A program made the position numbers and the translations under genes. The notes below the pieces were generated by a model that ran no database searches, was not told the DNA's origin, and saw only the letters and a program-made list of their open reading frames with translations. Below, piece by piece: positions 36,146 to 48,913 of a stretch of 64,000 nucleotides of DNA (positions within the stretch are counted from its first letter, which is position 1; the number at the start of each line of letters is the position of its first letter). Origin of the DNA: Malurus cyaneus samueli (taxonomy: Eukaryota > Chordata > Aves > Passeriformes > Maluridae); assembly GCA_009741485.1 (NCBI GenBank), contig CM019229.1:3545266-3609265 (forward strand), read 5' to 3'.

Positions 36146-37906
36146 TGGCCATGGGCAGATATTACCTTCACTGAAGGACACTTTCTCCATTTCAAGGAGG
36201 AAAAATCCTATTTTTTGAACTGAGAAAAAAGGGATTTTACCTTTCAGAAGCACGATCTGCCTTGCCACATCCAGGAACTCCCCCGTCCTGTGATTATTCT
36301 CCATGTGAAAACCCTGCCAGTTTGGATACATGGAAAAAACAACTCTTTCAACGCTCACTAATCCAGAGTTTAAGTTCAAACCTTTATTTTATTTTTTTTC
36401 CACTAACCACTCCTGATTCCTTGCCACGGGTGGAGCCCAGCGAGCCCTTCCTGCTGAGCAGCCTTTGCCCTGGTCCTTTCCGTCGCTGCTGTGGGAGGTG
36501 GCACATCAGGACCAGATGAAATCACCTCCCCCATGCCAGCAAAAAAAACAAGGAATATTGAACTTTGCTGCACTGGAATTTTCTTTGGAAAAGCAAGGAG
36601 AGCACCCATAAATGTTGTGGGCTTAAAAACCGAGTCAAGGGGAGCCCCAGGTGTCTGTGACATTCCACGAGTGCTGGAAGGCTGCATCCCATCTGGGAAG
36701 TGAAAGGTGACATGAGCCCTAAACTAAAATCACTTTAAATTACTCTGAAAATCCAAATTTATCAAAGAGAATCAGCGCTGACTCTTCCAGGGGGAAAGGT
36801 GAGCTCACATCCTCAATTCTGTGTTGAGGAGGATGGAGAGCACAGGGCACCCTCTGACACTCCTTTTTCTCAAGCTGTATTTACCCTCTGCACAATCTCC
36901 CCAGATATCCACAGCTTCTCTTGAAATCCAGGAAACTTCTCCTTGGTAAAGTAAAAATAGTTTTTGCTTTTCCTTCTCTGCCAGGAGCTGACCTGGTGGT
37001 GGCAGAACCTCTACATGAAGCAAACCATGAGCTCCTCGCTTCAGCAGAAGAAACAAAATCCACTGAGGTCACTCAGACAGCTTTAACCTCACACAACAGC
37101 AAAACACTTGAGTTTCCTAAATATTCACGTAAGATGTTATTGGTATGTGAACTGCAAATAATTACAGCCTGAAAACAAACAGAAATTGAAGATCTGCAGG
37201 CCGAGTTTAGCAGGTCACAGGGTTTGCAGTCCAGGACGGGGCCTTGGTGGCCAGACCCAGCTACAAAAACAAGATTTTAATCAGTGCTCAAGAGGGACAA
37301 AGTGACACAGGAATCCTCACAGACCACATGAAGGATGTAAAGGAAAATACTTTGAGTAGTGAAGCTGTAAATAAGTGGAGCTTCTTGATGGCAGCACTGG
37401 CAGAAAAATTAACAAAAACAGAACAAACCCAAGAACACAAAAAAATCAAATTAAAAAAAAAAATCCCCCCTCCAAAAAAAGCCAACCCCAAAGAACATCA
37501 CCACAAAGCTCCCAAGCACAGGTCACTGGAAAATGTGACCATTCCGTTGCATCAGACCTTCTGGCTGGAAAAATGGAATTTATTGAGACCTGATGATAGA
37601 AGTGATTAAACATAATAATCTCCCTCCTTGTAGATGATAAACTATTGAAATCAAGGCATCTCCAGTCCACATTGGTAGTTATTTATATAAAAGTTGAAGA
37701 TCTTAACTCCCTGAAAAGCAATTAGTTACAAAACAGTTGCATAATCAAAGCAGGGGATCTTGTATTGATTCGGGTAACAGGTTCAAAAACAGATACCTAT
37801 GCCATGGAAGTGGGAGGATCTGGATGTGCCATGGGAGAGGAGAAAAAACAGAGGAGGAAAGGAAATTAAAGGCATCAGGTGAGCTGGGACACAGTGAATA
37901 GACAGG
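36146..37906. other. Single-copy DNA, no gene established
   Basis: Contains A-rich and C-rich low-complexity sequence at about 37438-37485 and one exon-like segment at 36985-37067 that I list only as a weak candidate in the findings. No other structure is recognisable. Confidence 0.55.
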
Positions 37907-38117
37907 TTTTTTTGTTTGTTTTTTTTTTTGGTTTGTTTTTGTTTTTTGTTTGTTTGGTCTTTTTTTTTTTTTTTTATTTATTTTTGTATTTTTGTTGTTT
38001 TTTTCTCCTCTTGGGTTTTTTTTTTCTGTGTTTGTTTTTTGTTTTGTTGGTTTTTTTGCTCTTTTGTTTTGTTTTGTTTTACTGTTTTGTTTTGTTTTGT
38101 TTATTGTTCTTTTTTTC
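37907..38117. repeat. T-rich low-complexity block with (GTTTT)n parts
   Basis: About 210 bases are almost only T and G with a few C and A, including several GTTTT repeats near 38040-38105 and a T run of more than 15 near 37960. The very hydrophobic Phe/Leu frames across it are translation artefacts of the composition. Confidence 0.95.
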
Positions 38118-41100
38118 TGGAATAACCCTTAAAAGATACTCTGAAGTTGATCTGAGAAGTTTCTGCAGCTCCTCTGGGCAGGCAGCAGCTGAAAGCTCCT
38201 CTCACATGAAAAGAACATTTACAGGACTTCTTGTAAGTCCGGTGACTGGGCATCCCCCTGCAAGTTTGGCTCTCAGTTGCAGTGGGAAGCAGCTTGCTGT
38301 GAGTATTCCCAGAAAGAAGTGAGTGGATTTACTGTCAGCATCAACCTTTCAGCTGCTATGAAATCAATAAAAATGCCCCAAACCAGAGATTTTCACCTGG
38401 AGGAGCAATCCAGGCTTTTCCTTGCCTCGTGTACATATTCAAACCACTCACAAATCCCTGATTCTGTAGCAGCAGGAGCCTCCCAAAAGGGAGAGGTGGT
38501 GGCAAACCCATCCCCAGCATTTTTCACACGTGGCTGAACCCTCCTGCTCTGCAGCCAGCAGCACTGAGCATCCCAGAATGTTCTTCCAAGGGCAAGCGCT
38601 GTCCTTGGATGAGCACGAGAAACCACAACCTGAAAAACAATTGTTTCCACCTTCTCATGTTTATATATATATTACAAAAAAATCCAGTTGCATGTGGGTT
38701 TTGTTGCGCCAAAACCGCCGCTGAGGTAATGAAGAAACCAAGTAAATATCATTAAAATTAAGGGGCTTCCAACACGTGGCCTCAGCAATGCAGGTCTCAA
38801 AAGAACACTCTGTGCTCCTCCTGGAAAGTTATAAAACACCACACATGCACCTCTTGAAATACAAATCAGGAGTTTTCAAGTGAGCTGTGCACATTTTTTA
38901 TAAGATCCTACAGCCTGTCTAGCTTCTTATCACATCCGTGGTTCTACTCTATGTCATATTCTGCTTAATAAGTTAATTTTAAATTAATTTATGCAAGGTT
39001 TCTGCCCCTGCTGCCAGGTTAAAGCACCTTTGATTTTGCTGTGATCGTCTCATCACCCCAGACAGCAAGAATAGCTTGTGATCAGACCCAAGAAATTTTT
39101 ATCTTCTCACTGCAACAAAACAGTGGAATAAAAAACTCCCCAGCAGGTTTATCAGCTGTGATGGATTTGAATTATCTAGCAACATAAGCAAAAGCAGGCA
39201 CACAAAACCAGATTGTGTTATCCAACTTTAACACAGTAACCTGAAGTGCAATGATAGTAAAAACGAAAAAAAAAAAGATTTGTAAATACTGGGCATTGTG
39301 GAAATATCACAGCAGTAGAAACGACACAGTCAGGAAGTGTAGAGGTAAAAATGCCAGGATTCAGGAGTTTTTTCCATCTTTTCCAGAAGCAGACACTGCT
39401 TGTTGCAGTCAGGAGTGTGAATGAGGAACAGCTTCACAAACCTCGGGGTTATCTCCCTTGAACTCTGACAAGGCAACTAAAGCTCATTGAGAGCTGCTTT
39501 AAAAACAAACTAAACAAAACCCCCAGACAGCCAAACAGAGACAAGGCCTTTTCTCTGAAATGTCATTTTGTGACAACAGTGAAGCAATCTGATGACACTA
39601 AAGTAGAAAGGTAGCTGATATGTTAAATTTTAGAAGGAAGATGATGATTACTAGGAATATAAACAAAAATTAAGACATTTTAGGCCTCTTTATATACAGC
39701 TGAGTCTATCAGCCTCATTAATATATTTATTTCTCTGTTCTTTCTCCAGTTTTCTTGCTTGAGTACAAGGCCCAGAATGAGTTAAAAGGAACATCCAAAG
39801 CCAGGGCTCTCTTTTGAAGACAGATTGAGCCATTTCCTGGGCTCTATCACTGTTCAGTGCCCAAGGTAATGGAACAATCTCTTTTTTGGGCAAGTCTGTT
39901 TACAGAACTCTGCTCAGCCAGGAATATTAATGACACTCATTGTGGTCAGAGGAGCTGTGATAATGCAGAAGGTTGAACCTCAGTGCGTTTCCAGCACAGA
40001 TGCTGCAGTCTGTCACCTTGGATCCGTGCTGTCATTTAACTCTCGCACACAATGCTACCAGGCAGAACGTTTGGCATCCACTTTATCCTTCCTTTATGGT
40101 GTCATAAAGTTGATGAGGATCCTGTTCTGCCCTGAAACACTTGTGTTATGATTTTCAGCGCTGAACAGTGCTCACAGCAGCGAGCAGCGCTCTCTGAACT
40201 GAAAACAAACATCATTCAGAGCTAAGGAGTCATCAGCACATGGATGTGACAGAATGATTGGCAACTGCTGGGGCTCTGAAGGCTCAGGTTTAATAGCAAC
40301 TCCAGCGGGGAGATATTGATGCTTTGGGGAGAAGCATATCCTCAGGCTGTGTCCCCACTGGGACTGGGGCAGAGCAGACAAACCCCTCTGGTTCTGTCAG
40401 AAAAACAGAGTAAAAAAAAATGAGCCCAGGCAGGCAGCACACAGCTCTCTGTTCCTGTCTGAATCCACACTGTGATCAGAAATCACCACGGGAGTCACCC
40501 AGCCAGGGCTCAGGTTGGAGATTTGGAGAACAAAACACAAAACTGCTTTACACAGAGCTGCCTGGTGGAACAGCACTGGGCAGGGGTGGAAGGGAACACG
40601 TGGCTCACAGATGCTCAGTGAAATATTCACAATGCCCTGTGGAATATTCCAGTGCTTTCCTGCTTTAAGGGATTTTCCTGCTGATATCCAGTGCAAATGA
40701 AAGCTCTAACAGCAGCAGAGTGAGTTCTGGGAGCTCCTCAGCTCTGGTCGGGTGCCTCACGTTCAATTAATCCCATGAAAATGAGCATTGTGCCTTATTT
40801 CTTGTATTTGTACCTTCAAGTGATGTTGGACACAGGATGAATTTTACACAATGTGGATCTATAAAAATACAGAATCCCGAGTTCACTCTGCTCCTGCTAC
40901 AGCTGGGAACATTTCCAGCAGCACAATGATTTCTTGGAAAGTCCTGTTTGAACAGGTGACCTTTGGTGATAATCGCTGAGAACAAGCACAACCTGCACAG
41001 GTTGGATGATAGACTACCCAAGAAAAGCTGCTGTGCCTTCTGCCATCCCTCCAGAACTCTCCAAAAGGTGAAATGTAATCAAATACTGAGAAAGAGAGTT

Positions 41101-42432
41101 CAGACACCAACCCAGGGGAGTGCTCAGCCCCTCCAAGTGCTGCAGCTGAATGTTAATGGGCTCCTCTGAAACCAGCTGCACATTCAGGGTCACTCTGCCT
41201 GCTGGGTCGATCCTCCGTGTTTAATGTCAGGAGAAAGAGAATCAAACAGGTTGGGCAAAGAACTTCTTGGGAAGAAAATGTTCACTGAGAGTTTCTTGGA
41301 TTATTTATCAGTAACAGAACCATGGCTTTAGAGAACAAGATCCTCAGCCCTGAGCCACATTCACACACATTATACTGAATTCCACACACACCAACAGCAG
41401 AAGCTGAACTACAGAGCTGATGAAATATGATCAAGCACAACCAATTCTGGTAAAACTAATTAAGAATAACCAGAAGAGCTGTCATCCCAGCTTGTTGTAA
41501 ATAATACCCTGATACACCTGGGGAAGCACCAGAATTTATGAGTATGAGAGTATGAATGAGAATTTATCAGTATTACAATTCCAGGAGGTTTAACACATTA
41601 ATTAATGCTCACAGCTTGTTTTCCTCAAGACAAACATAGCAAGCAGCAGGCAGAGAAAGCAAAAATAAGAAGAAAAATTCCTGCTGTGTATTCCCAAAGT
41701 AGGAGGAAGAAGGATCAGAAAATTACCAACCTAAATGAGAGAAAGAACCTGCTTTGGGGAAGGACCAGCGAAGAAACTTACACCACTAATTAACACCTAA
41801 ATATAGTTAATTAAACCAATCTTATCTCACAAAAGAAAAATACTTCTCCATATGCCATCTTCCAGTATATTCTGCTCAAATATTTACAAGAAATTCAGAC
41901 GTGGCATCGCCTTCCCCCAAAAGGCTTCTCAGATCACTGAAGGCGAGTCAAGGACAGAAATGCTAAATTTATTGTCCTGGCTGGAAAGACTTTTGAGCAA
42001 CTCTGACAGATCAGTAATAAATTACCATTATCTGGCTGAGAATTCCCACCTACTGTCTCATGTAATGTGGAAGGAATGAAAAAGAATCCAGGCAGAAAGG
42101 AGCAGCACATAAAAACAGCTCCCTGGAGCCCCCGGAGAGGAAAAATGAAATGCCTCAAGAGTTGTTTTGCATCAGCAGCGGCTGCCACGGTAAATGCAAC
42201 ATCACATCAGCCTGATGGACACGGTAAATCTTCAAAATATGGCTCTGAACAAGGCCATGAATCCACCCACAAAGCCAACATTTCCCTGTCTTTGCCAGGG
42301 TCAGTGACCCCTCAAAGCACAGGCAGGAGCAAAAGGAAAAGGGCTGGAGATGGGTCTGGAATGAGGACACAGCACAGGCACAAAGGGATTCCAGAGCGTG
42401 GAGACAAAGCCAGGAGTGGGGATCAACCTCGG
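38118..42432. other. AT-leaning single-copy DNA, no gene seen
   Basis: There is a short TA run near 38661 and an A12 run near 39268. No transposon, gene or RNA was recognised in over 4 kb. All open frames are below 100 codons apart from the one running into the minisatellite. Confidence 0.6.
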
Positions 42433-42732
42433 ACACACTCACAGGAGCCTTTCCACACGCACAGGAGCCCTTCCACACTCACAGGATCCTTTCCACGCTC
42501 ACAGGAGCCCTTCCACACTCACAGGAGCCTTTCCACACTCACAGCAGCCTTTCCACTCTCACAGGAGCCTTTCCACACTCACAGGAGCCTTTCCACACTC
42601 ACAGGAGCCTTTCCACACTCACAGGAGCCTTTCCACACTCACAGAAGCCTTTCCACACTCACAGCAGCCTTTCCACACTCACAGCAGCCCTTCCACTCTC
42701 ACAGGAGCCTTTCCACACTCACAGGAGCCCTT
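42433..42732. repeat. 20-bp minisatellite, 15 units in perfect register
   Basis: ACAGGAGCC or a one-base variant recurs every 20 bases at 42441, 42461 and so on to 42721, fifteen times without a single indel. Substitutions (ACAGCAG, ACAGAAG, CACGC, ACTCTC) are scattered. The unit contains no stop in two plus frames, so overlapping open frames of 232 and 182 codons (42067-42765, 42398-42946) run through it, giving a Ser/Thr/His/Pro-rich 20-residue repeat. There is no evidence that either is translated. Confidence 0.97.
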
Positions 42733-43875
42733 TCAGGAGCTGACCAGCTGCCCATGGGGCACTAAGGGCAGAGGAAAAGCTGAGAAGGATAAAATAATGT
42801 CTTATCTGTTTTCCATCAGCTCAAGAAAATTCCATTTGTATCAATCTACAGCACTTCTTTTAGCCTTGAATATGTTTCTTTCAGCAGTTCATCTTTATGA
42901 AAAAAAAAAAAAAAAGAAACAACTCAAAACCCCATCAGTGACTTAAAGGATTTCTTCTGAGTCAATATATATTTGTTTTCAAACCAGAAAATACAGAAAA
43001 ATGCTGTTTAGAAAACAAAGTAAAGCAAATCAGGGTTAAAACATCATGTGACAGCCTTTTTATCTTTTCAAAGGTCTTTCCTGACCTACTCTGGCCAAAA
43101 ACACCTGTTAAATTCAAAGTGAATTGGGCAAGAGCTTCAGCATCCCCTGAAAATCCTTTTCTTCTTTAATGTTGGTTCCCTCACTGAACCAGTGTCAAAG
43201 CCAGATCCTTATTCCAACTCAATCCCTGCAAATGGAAATTTAAAACACTCTCAAAACCTTTTCCTCCTAAATCACTGATTAGAAGGGAGGCCAGTGAAAA
43301 ACAAAAAACTCTCGAATTTACGACCAGCAAAAGATATCAAGGAAGGAAAAAGTTCTCTCGTTGTTCTCTCGTTATCTGCAAAAGCGTTTATCGCAGAGAT
43401 TATGAAAATGTCATTTGTGCTGGAAGCCTCTCCTCACTGAAGCTGCGTCAACACAATCATTACAGCATTTTTCCCTTGGTTGGGAGACCCTTGAAGGTGT
43501 TGCCAAGTGTCCTTGTCCCAGGCACACACAAACCCTGAGCTGTTTTCCTTGCAGAAGGATTTCCTGTCACACTTCCCTCTGTCCTTGGCGGGTTTGAAGG
43601 ATGGGCTGTGGGCAGAATGGGTGGGACAGGTTATTACTAAACCACTAGGAAGTGTGGCAAGGACAGCATTCTAAAGTTCATGATTTAAGTAATTTTTCCT
43701 GAATTTATCCGAATTCCCAGTGCCCATAACCTATCCCACACTGCCTGGTTGAGTTTTGCCTTACAGCCCCTGCAGCTGGAGCATCTGAACACAAACATCT
43801 TTATTTCTTCCCTTATTTTAGGCATTAAAAGAGTAGGGAGAAGTCCTAACATGAGAATCTTAAAATTTCAGAAGC

Positions 43876-43881
<6 letters not shown>
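42733..43881. other. Single-copy DNA, no gene seen
   Basis: An A16 run lies at 42900-42915. Otherwise unremarkable, with no open frame above about 60 codons downstream of the minisatellite. Confidence 0.6.

Positions 43882-43906
<25 letters not shown>
43882..43906 (+). repeat. A25 homopolymer tract
   Basis: Twenty-five consecutive A. No polyadenylation hexamer or recognisable retrocopy precedes it. Confidence 0.95.
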
Positions 43907-43912
<6 letters not shown>

Positions 43913-45748
43913 TGAGTGATGAAGGCAGTCTTGTGATTAAGATGTTTTAATGCTTGGGCAAAGCAACACTGACTCACTGTAGCCACGTCCAATATCCCCA
44001 AACACCCCTGAGAAGCCTGGCCAAGGTTTGAGCTTAAAAGTTCCAGCTGTTTACGAGGTATTTGTGTGGGGGAAGGATGTGGCAATAATCATGTTGCTTC
44101 TAATTGAAAAATGGGTGAAAAGATTTTCCTACAAATTCCCCAAAATGAGTGAGCGAAACCAACTGCGGGCAGAAAAAAAACTCTGAGACCAATTTGCAAT
44201 AAGAATAATCTTTGGAGTGGAATCTTTCTGCACCTTCAGCTGGAGCTGGTGGTCAGATTTTCATCCCAAAGCTGCCTCTGTGTGAAATTCACTGTTCTGG
44301 TATTGTGGACTGGTAATATTTGGCTGAATTTTCAATGCTAAAGTAAAATGCCAGTGATGGGCTCTTAAAAGGTGGAGCCTAAAATCATTCCTAGGTCCTG
44401 TTTCATCTGTTCCTGTTCTTAAATCCCACTAATCGGCGAGGTTTTCTGGGAAAGATCAGGAGGAGAAGCTGTAAAATGGATTGCCCCAATCCCAATGTAT
44501 TTCCATGGTCCAAATGCTTCTGCTTCCTTCTCTTCCAGGTCAGGAAAAACAAAAAATTAGCTCAATCCTTGCCCACACAGAAAGGAAGACAAATTAAGAG
44601 AAGCACAGCCACTTTATTCACTTAAAAATTTGTTCCATCTCCACAATATTTTGCTCTCCAGAACACGTTCATGGATATTTTTGCAAAATTCAGGGATATC
44701 TTTGGAATGTTTTCTGGCTTTGCTCATTTGTGTCTTTGAATGTTCACTTGGTTTTACACTTGCTGAGCATCTCGCTCAAGCTGTGCATCCTTCCTCAGCC
44801 CAAAATAGGTTCTTTACAAATGTTTGAGTCCTGAGCTGTAGATTTTTGGGGCACAAGATGGGATTAACCCCAGTTTGTTTTCTAGAAGTCAGGCATTAAG
44901 CCCAAGTGGAAAGTCTGGCTCGTATTCCAGTCAGTGAAGAAACAAAATTAAATAATGTCATTTAAAAAAATTATCAGTGACACTGAACTCAAACTTCTCC
45001 ATTAAACAGGAGTGAATAAAAAGCAGTTTTATTCTGCCACAGATTATCCAACAGCAAGAAATAATATCACAGTGGTTTAATTTCCAAATGTGCAGATAAA
45101 TATAAACCCCTCTTCCAGGATCATTGATCCCACAGGGATCCAGAGTCCACCCTATTGTTGGATGTGCATTCTAAGGGTACATCTGGGTTTAAGAATCCCA
45201 GTGTGCAAATAAAGCAGCTTGGCTTGGGTCTTGCAGGCAGAAATCCCACAACTTGTTCATGTTCACAGCAGCAGCTTTTTGGCTCAGATTTCTCAGAAAG
45301 GTCCCACTTTTGGTTTAATTATATTCTTTATAAATCCTAAGTAAATCTATATTTAAAACTGGAGAGTTTTCCTGATGTAGAACATTTTCAAGGGAGTTGT
45401 AGAGTGCAGAGAAGGAACATCCACCAGGCAGGGCAGGGTGAGGAAAACAAAATCTGAGCAATAACGGAGACCTCTGTGCAGTCAAAACTCATTCCAGGTC
45501 CTTCTGGCTGCACTAAAGGCCCAGAACCAAATTCTTTACAGCTCCCTAAGGAAATATAAAATATGATGAGGTCTGTATTTTCTGGAGGTGTATTTCTTGG
45601 CTGTAAGATGGGAAATCAGAGAGAGTCCTCAGATTGCTGTATTGTGGAAGCTGGAAGGCAAAAACAGGAATAGAAAATACAGCAGAGTGCCTTCATGAGG
45701 CCTGCTCCTCTCAGAGCTTCCACCTCAGCATTCACAAAAAATCATCAA
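43907..45748. other. Single-copy DNA, no gene seen
   Basis: AT-leaning sequence without recognisable repeats. No open frame exceeds about 80 codons. Confidence 0.6.
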
Positions 45749-45815
45749 ATCACAGAATCATCAAGGTTAGAAAAGAGCCCTTTATTACTCTAATTGTTCA
45801 GCACCTCATCGCTGA
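45749..45815 (-). mobile_element. CR1 tail, reverse orientation, diverged fragment
   Basis: AATCACAGAATCATCAAGGT followed by TAGAAAAGAGCCCTTTATTA resembles the reverse complement of the CR1 3' terminus. The match fades after about 65 bases. Confidence 0.6.
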
Positions 45816-46034
45816 CAACTTTTCTAAGTATCTGTTATAAATACGCATAAAAATAACCCCTAACTGGCTTAATTTTCTACTGCCTAGCACCATTCACTTT
45901 TCCCTATGCCATAAATGTGCAAATGGATGTGAGCCTTCACCATATCAGTGTGTGAGTGTCCAAGATCTGATTTAAGGATCTAAATTCAAATAAATCTGCT
46001 TTCTCCTTGCACAATGCAGTTGTATGTTCACTGC

Positions 46035-46181
46035 CTTCAACAGGGTACCCAGAGAAGCTGTGGCTGCCCCTGGATCCCTGGAAATGTCCAAGGCCAGGCT
46101 GGACAAGGCTTGGAGCACACTGGGATGGTGAAAGGTGTCCCTGCCATGGCAGGTCCCTTCCTAACCCAAACAATTTCATGA
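46035..46181 (+). mobile_element. CR1 3' fragment, forward
   Basis: GGGTACCCAGAGAAGCTGTG, GCCCCTGGATCCCTGG, TCCAAGGCCAGGCTGGACAA and AGGTGTCCCTGCCATGGCAG are the last 150 bases of CR1 in order, ending at a degenerate CAATTTCATGAAT tail. Confidence 0.92.
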
Positions 46182-48169
46182 ATATAAAATGTAAAATTCT
46201 CATATATGGGTCAGAAAAACCTGAAATGCAACATCTCACCTTGAGAAGATGAAGGGATAAAAACCTCCAAGACTGATACTCAAAGAAGCTGGACTTTTTG
46301 AGCAGCTTTGTCAGACCCAGGAGAAAAACCAAAACCCTTTGAGTGACCCAGCCCTGGCTGGAGGTCATGAACAGGAGGTGAATTTGATGTGAAAAGTGTT
46401 TTTTTCTGTCCCTCTCCCTTCTCTTTCCTGGTGCAAGCTCAGTGTGATGGATTTGATGCTTAAATGTCCCAGGGCTTGCTCTCTCACGTGCCCTCCACTC
46501 TGACCAGTTTTTCTCATGTAAGGATAAGTCTCTGCTGGGAAATGGTGCCCACAATTTCCTCACCCCTAAGCAAGATTTCCTTTTCCATCGCCTAATCTCT
46601 GTCTGCCTCCTTGGAGGAGGAATGGTTTCTTTTCAGAAGAGGAACAAATGGGAAACAGTGAGGACAAACCCATTCTGTGGCCTCCACATTTTGTTTCTTC
46701 TCTGAAATCTGATATTTTCTTCAAATATGTGTACAGTGGGGTTTGACCTTGCAGGTGTTCTGCATTGCTTTAATCTCATAAAAATGAGTAAAATCCAAAT
46801 GATCTTCTCTCTTACCTCATGTTTGTTCCATGCTTATTGTTTATTTCTGTTTGCATCTCATCTTTTATCACTCACTCTCACCCACCTTGCTCATAAATCC
46901 TGCTGCTGCTTTGTGCTTTGTTTCTTGCCTCTCCTCACCCATTCTCCTCATTGTAGTGAAGAAAATCAGTGAAACCTGGTTTTATATTCCACTTCCTTCA
47001 GGAAAGAGAAAACAAGAGAGATGAATTGCATGGTGAAAGTAGCAAAAGGGGAGAGGAGGGAAGCAATAATGGGACAGACTTGCTTCCAAAAGTAAAGGAT
47101 TGACTCAGCCAGACCTATCCTCTGCTGCCTTTAAAGAATTTAAACTCAGAGCTGGACTCTGGTTGAAGCAGCTTTGACTCACTGCTAAAAATGTGCAAAC
47201 ATTCGGATAAGATAAGAAGCCTGAGTGTTTCCTTCAGGGTCCTGAGGGTTTGATGTTGTGTTAGAAGGAGAAGTGCTGCGAGCAAACATCCTCCTGATGG
47301 CACAGTTTCTCTCTGAGGATTTATTTGTCCCATTTATTTGTCTCCCTGCCTTCAGATCTCCCACATCCCAGGCTCCTTCCTTCCTGCTGGGCAGGACTTC
47401 ATGGATGCACTTGAGAGGAGATGAAGAGCAGTTGGAGGAGTCCTGGAAGAGAAAAACAAGGATGATCAAAGGTTTAAAAACAGCCATGACCTTTGCTGTA
47501 TGAATGGGGTTTATGAAATGCAGAGAGGAGTAACGAGAGACACAGAACGTTCTTAAAATACTTAAAAGTGAGCGGCAAAATGTGAAAATGTTCTCCATGT
47601 GCAGTGTAAATAAGAATAGGGGTGAAAGTTTGAAATCACAGCAAAGGAAATGTTGTTCCAGAATGTTCTGAGGAGACTGAGATGCTGGATTGCCATGGGG
47701 TGGGAGGCACTGCTGTCATGGATGAGTTTAAAGGACAGAAGACTCCAACCCTCTTTGGAAATGACGTTAATTAACTCCAGTGCCAAACTTCATGGGGAGA
47801 AAATCTGACCCTTTCAAATCAGTGGGATATGATGAAGAACATCCTTGTGTGGTTTTCCTTTTCAGTCTTCCCATCTTAAACAGAATAATTCACTATAATA
47901 AAAACATTAGAATGGCAAAAAGCCCTTTCAAATATTGAGATATAATTATCCCAAGTTTCACAAAGATGGTGTTTTGTGTGTTTCTTCAGCTGTTGGTAAA
48001 AATTGAATTGCTTTTTTGTTTTTATCCCTGAAATAGATGTTGGATTTATATCCCAACGGGAAGCCCATGAGTGCTTTCTTTCCAGTTTTCTTCATGCTAA
48101 GAACAGCACTGGAATTGAAACAAGTCCCTGTGTGTTCTTTCATGCTGGTGGATAAAAATCAGCATTTTA
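46182..48169. other. Single-copy DNA, no gene seen
   Basis: A minus-strand open frame at 45937-46563 (208 codons) runs through the CR1 above and into this stretch. Part of it is CR1-derived and the rest matches nothing I know. A second minus frame at 47185-47598 (137 codons) also lacks domains. No RNA gene is recognisable. Confidence 0.55.
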
Positions 48170-48433
48170 CTGAAGAGACACAAAGTGGAGCTTTTTCTAT
48201 GACGTGCTGGGCATCTTCTCACAGCAAATCCAGCCCTGGGCCTGAAGAGGGCTCAGATTATGAATTCTGCTCCAAGGACTGAGGTCTTGATCCATCAGGA
48301 TGAGCCAGACAGAGTTCCACCAAATTATCCCTTGCTTTGGGATGATCTGAAGCTGTCAAGGACCAAGGAAAAAGAACAAAACCTTCTTTTCCTTCCTCCA
48401 AACTTAACTGGCAATCGGCCAAACCCACCAGCC
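48170..48433. repeat. Dispersed repeat family B, copy 1 (about 265 bp, unidentified)
   Basis: Highly similar to 51794-52061. Both copies begin at CTGAAGAGACACAAAGTGG and end at CCAAACCCACCAGCC, with unrelated flanks. On the minus strand both can be read as GGFGRLPVKFGGRKRR, but the frame differs in its continuation and I cannot assign a family. Confidence 0.88.
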
Positions 48434-48659
48434 CAAAGCTCCATCTTCCCTTGGTGTTTAAAGCTCACTCTGATGAAGATGCTCTTCCTGAATCCTTGTC
48501 TATAAGCCAGTTTTGGGTACACCTCACATGGGTTTTTGGATCTGTTTCTGCTTGCCCTGGGCAACAGCTCAGTAAAGGAGAGATTTTTACCCATCAAGGG
48601 TAAGGAGGATCTGTGATCACTCCTGTCTGCTCCCATAGGTCTGGAAAAGCTCAGATGCA

Positions 48660-48828
48660 TTTTATATTATTTTATTTTACTTTTTTTTGGTTTTATTTTA
48701 TTTTTTATTTTATTTTATTTTATTTTATTTTATTTTTATTTTATTTTATTTTATTTTTATGTTGCTTTATGTTATTTAATGTAATTTATTTTTATTTTTG
48801 TTGGTTTAATTATTTTATGTTATTTTAC
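48660..48828. repeat. (TTTTA)n pentanucleotide array
   Basis: About 170 bases dominated by TTTTA or ATTTT units, with interruptions (TTTTTTTTGG near 48683 and GTTGCTTTATG near 48760). It begins about 220 bases after repeat B copy 1. Confidence 0.95.
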
Positions 48829-48829
48829 C

Positions 48830-48913
48830 CTATTCTATTCTATTCTATTCTATTCTATTCTATCTATTCTATTCTATTCTATATTCTATTCTATTCTATT
48901 CTATTCTATTCTT
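48830..48913. repeat. (TATTC)n pentanucleotide array
   Basis: About 16 units of TATTC with two short interruptions (TATCTATTC near 48862 and ATATTC near 48880). It follows the (TTTTA)n array directly, suggesting a compound microsatellite in which a T-to-C change was spread by slippage. Confidence 0.96.

Noticed and set aside
37879..38322. 147-codon very hydrophobic open frame resembling a membrane protein
   Set aside because: The Phe/Leu/Cys run is the translation of the T-rich low-complexity block.
42433..42732. CRISPR array
   Set aside because: The 20-bp units are directly adjacent with no unique spacers, and the window is vertebrate DNA.
42067..42946. Repetitive Ser/Thr/His/Pro-rich protein over the minisatellite
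   Set aside because: The open frames exist because the 20-bp unit has no stops. Flanking parts show no gene structure.
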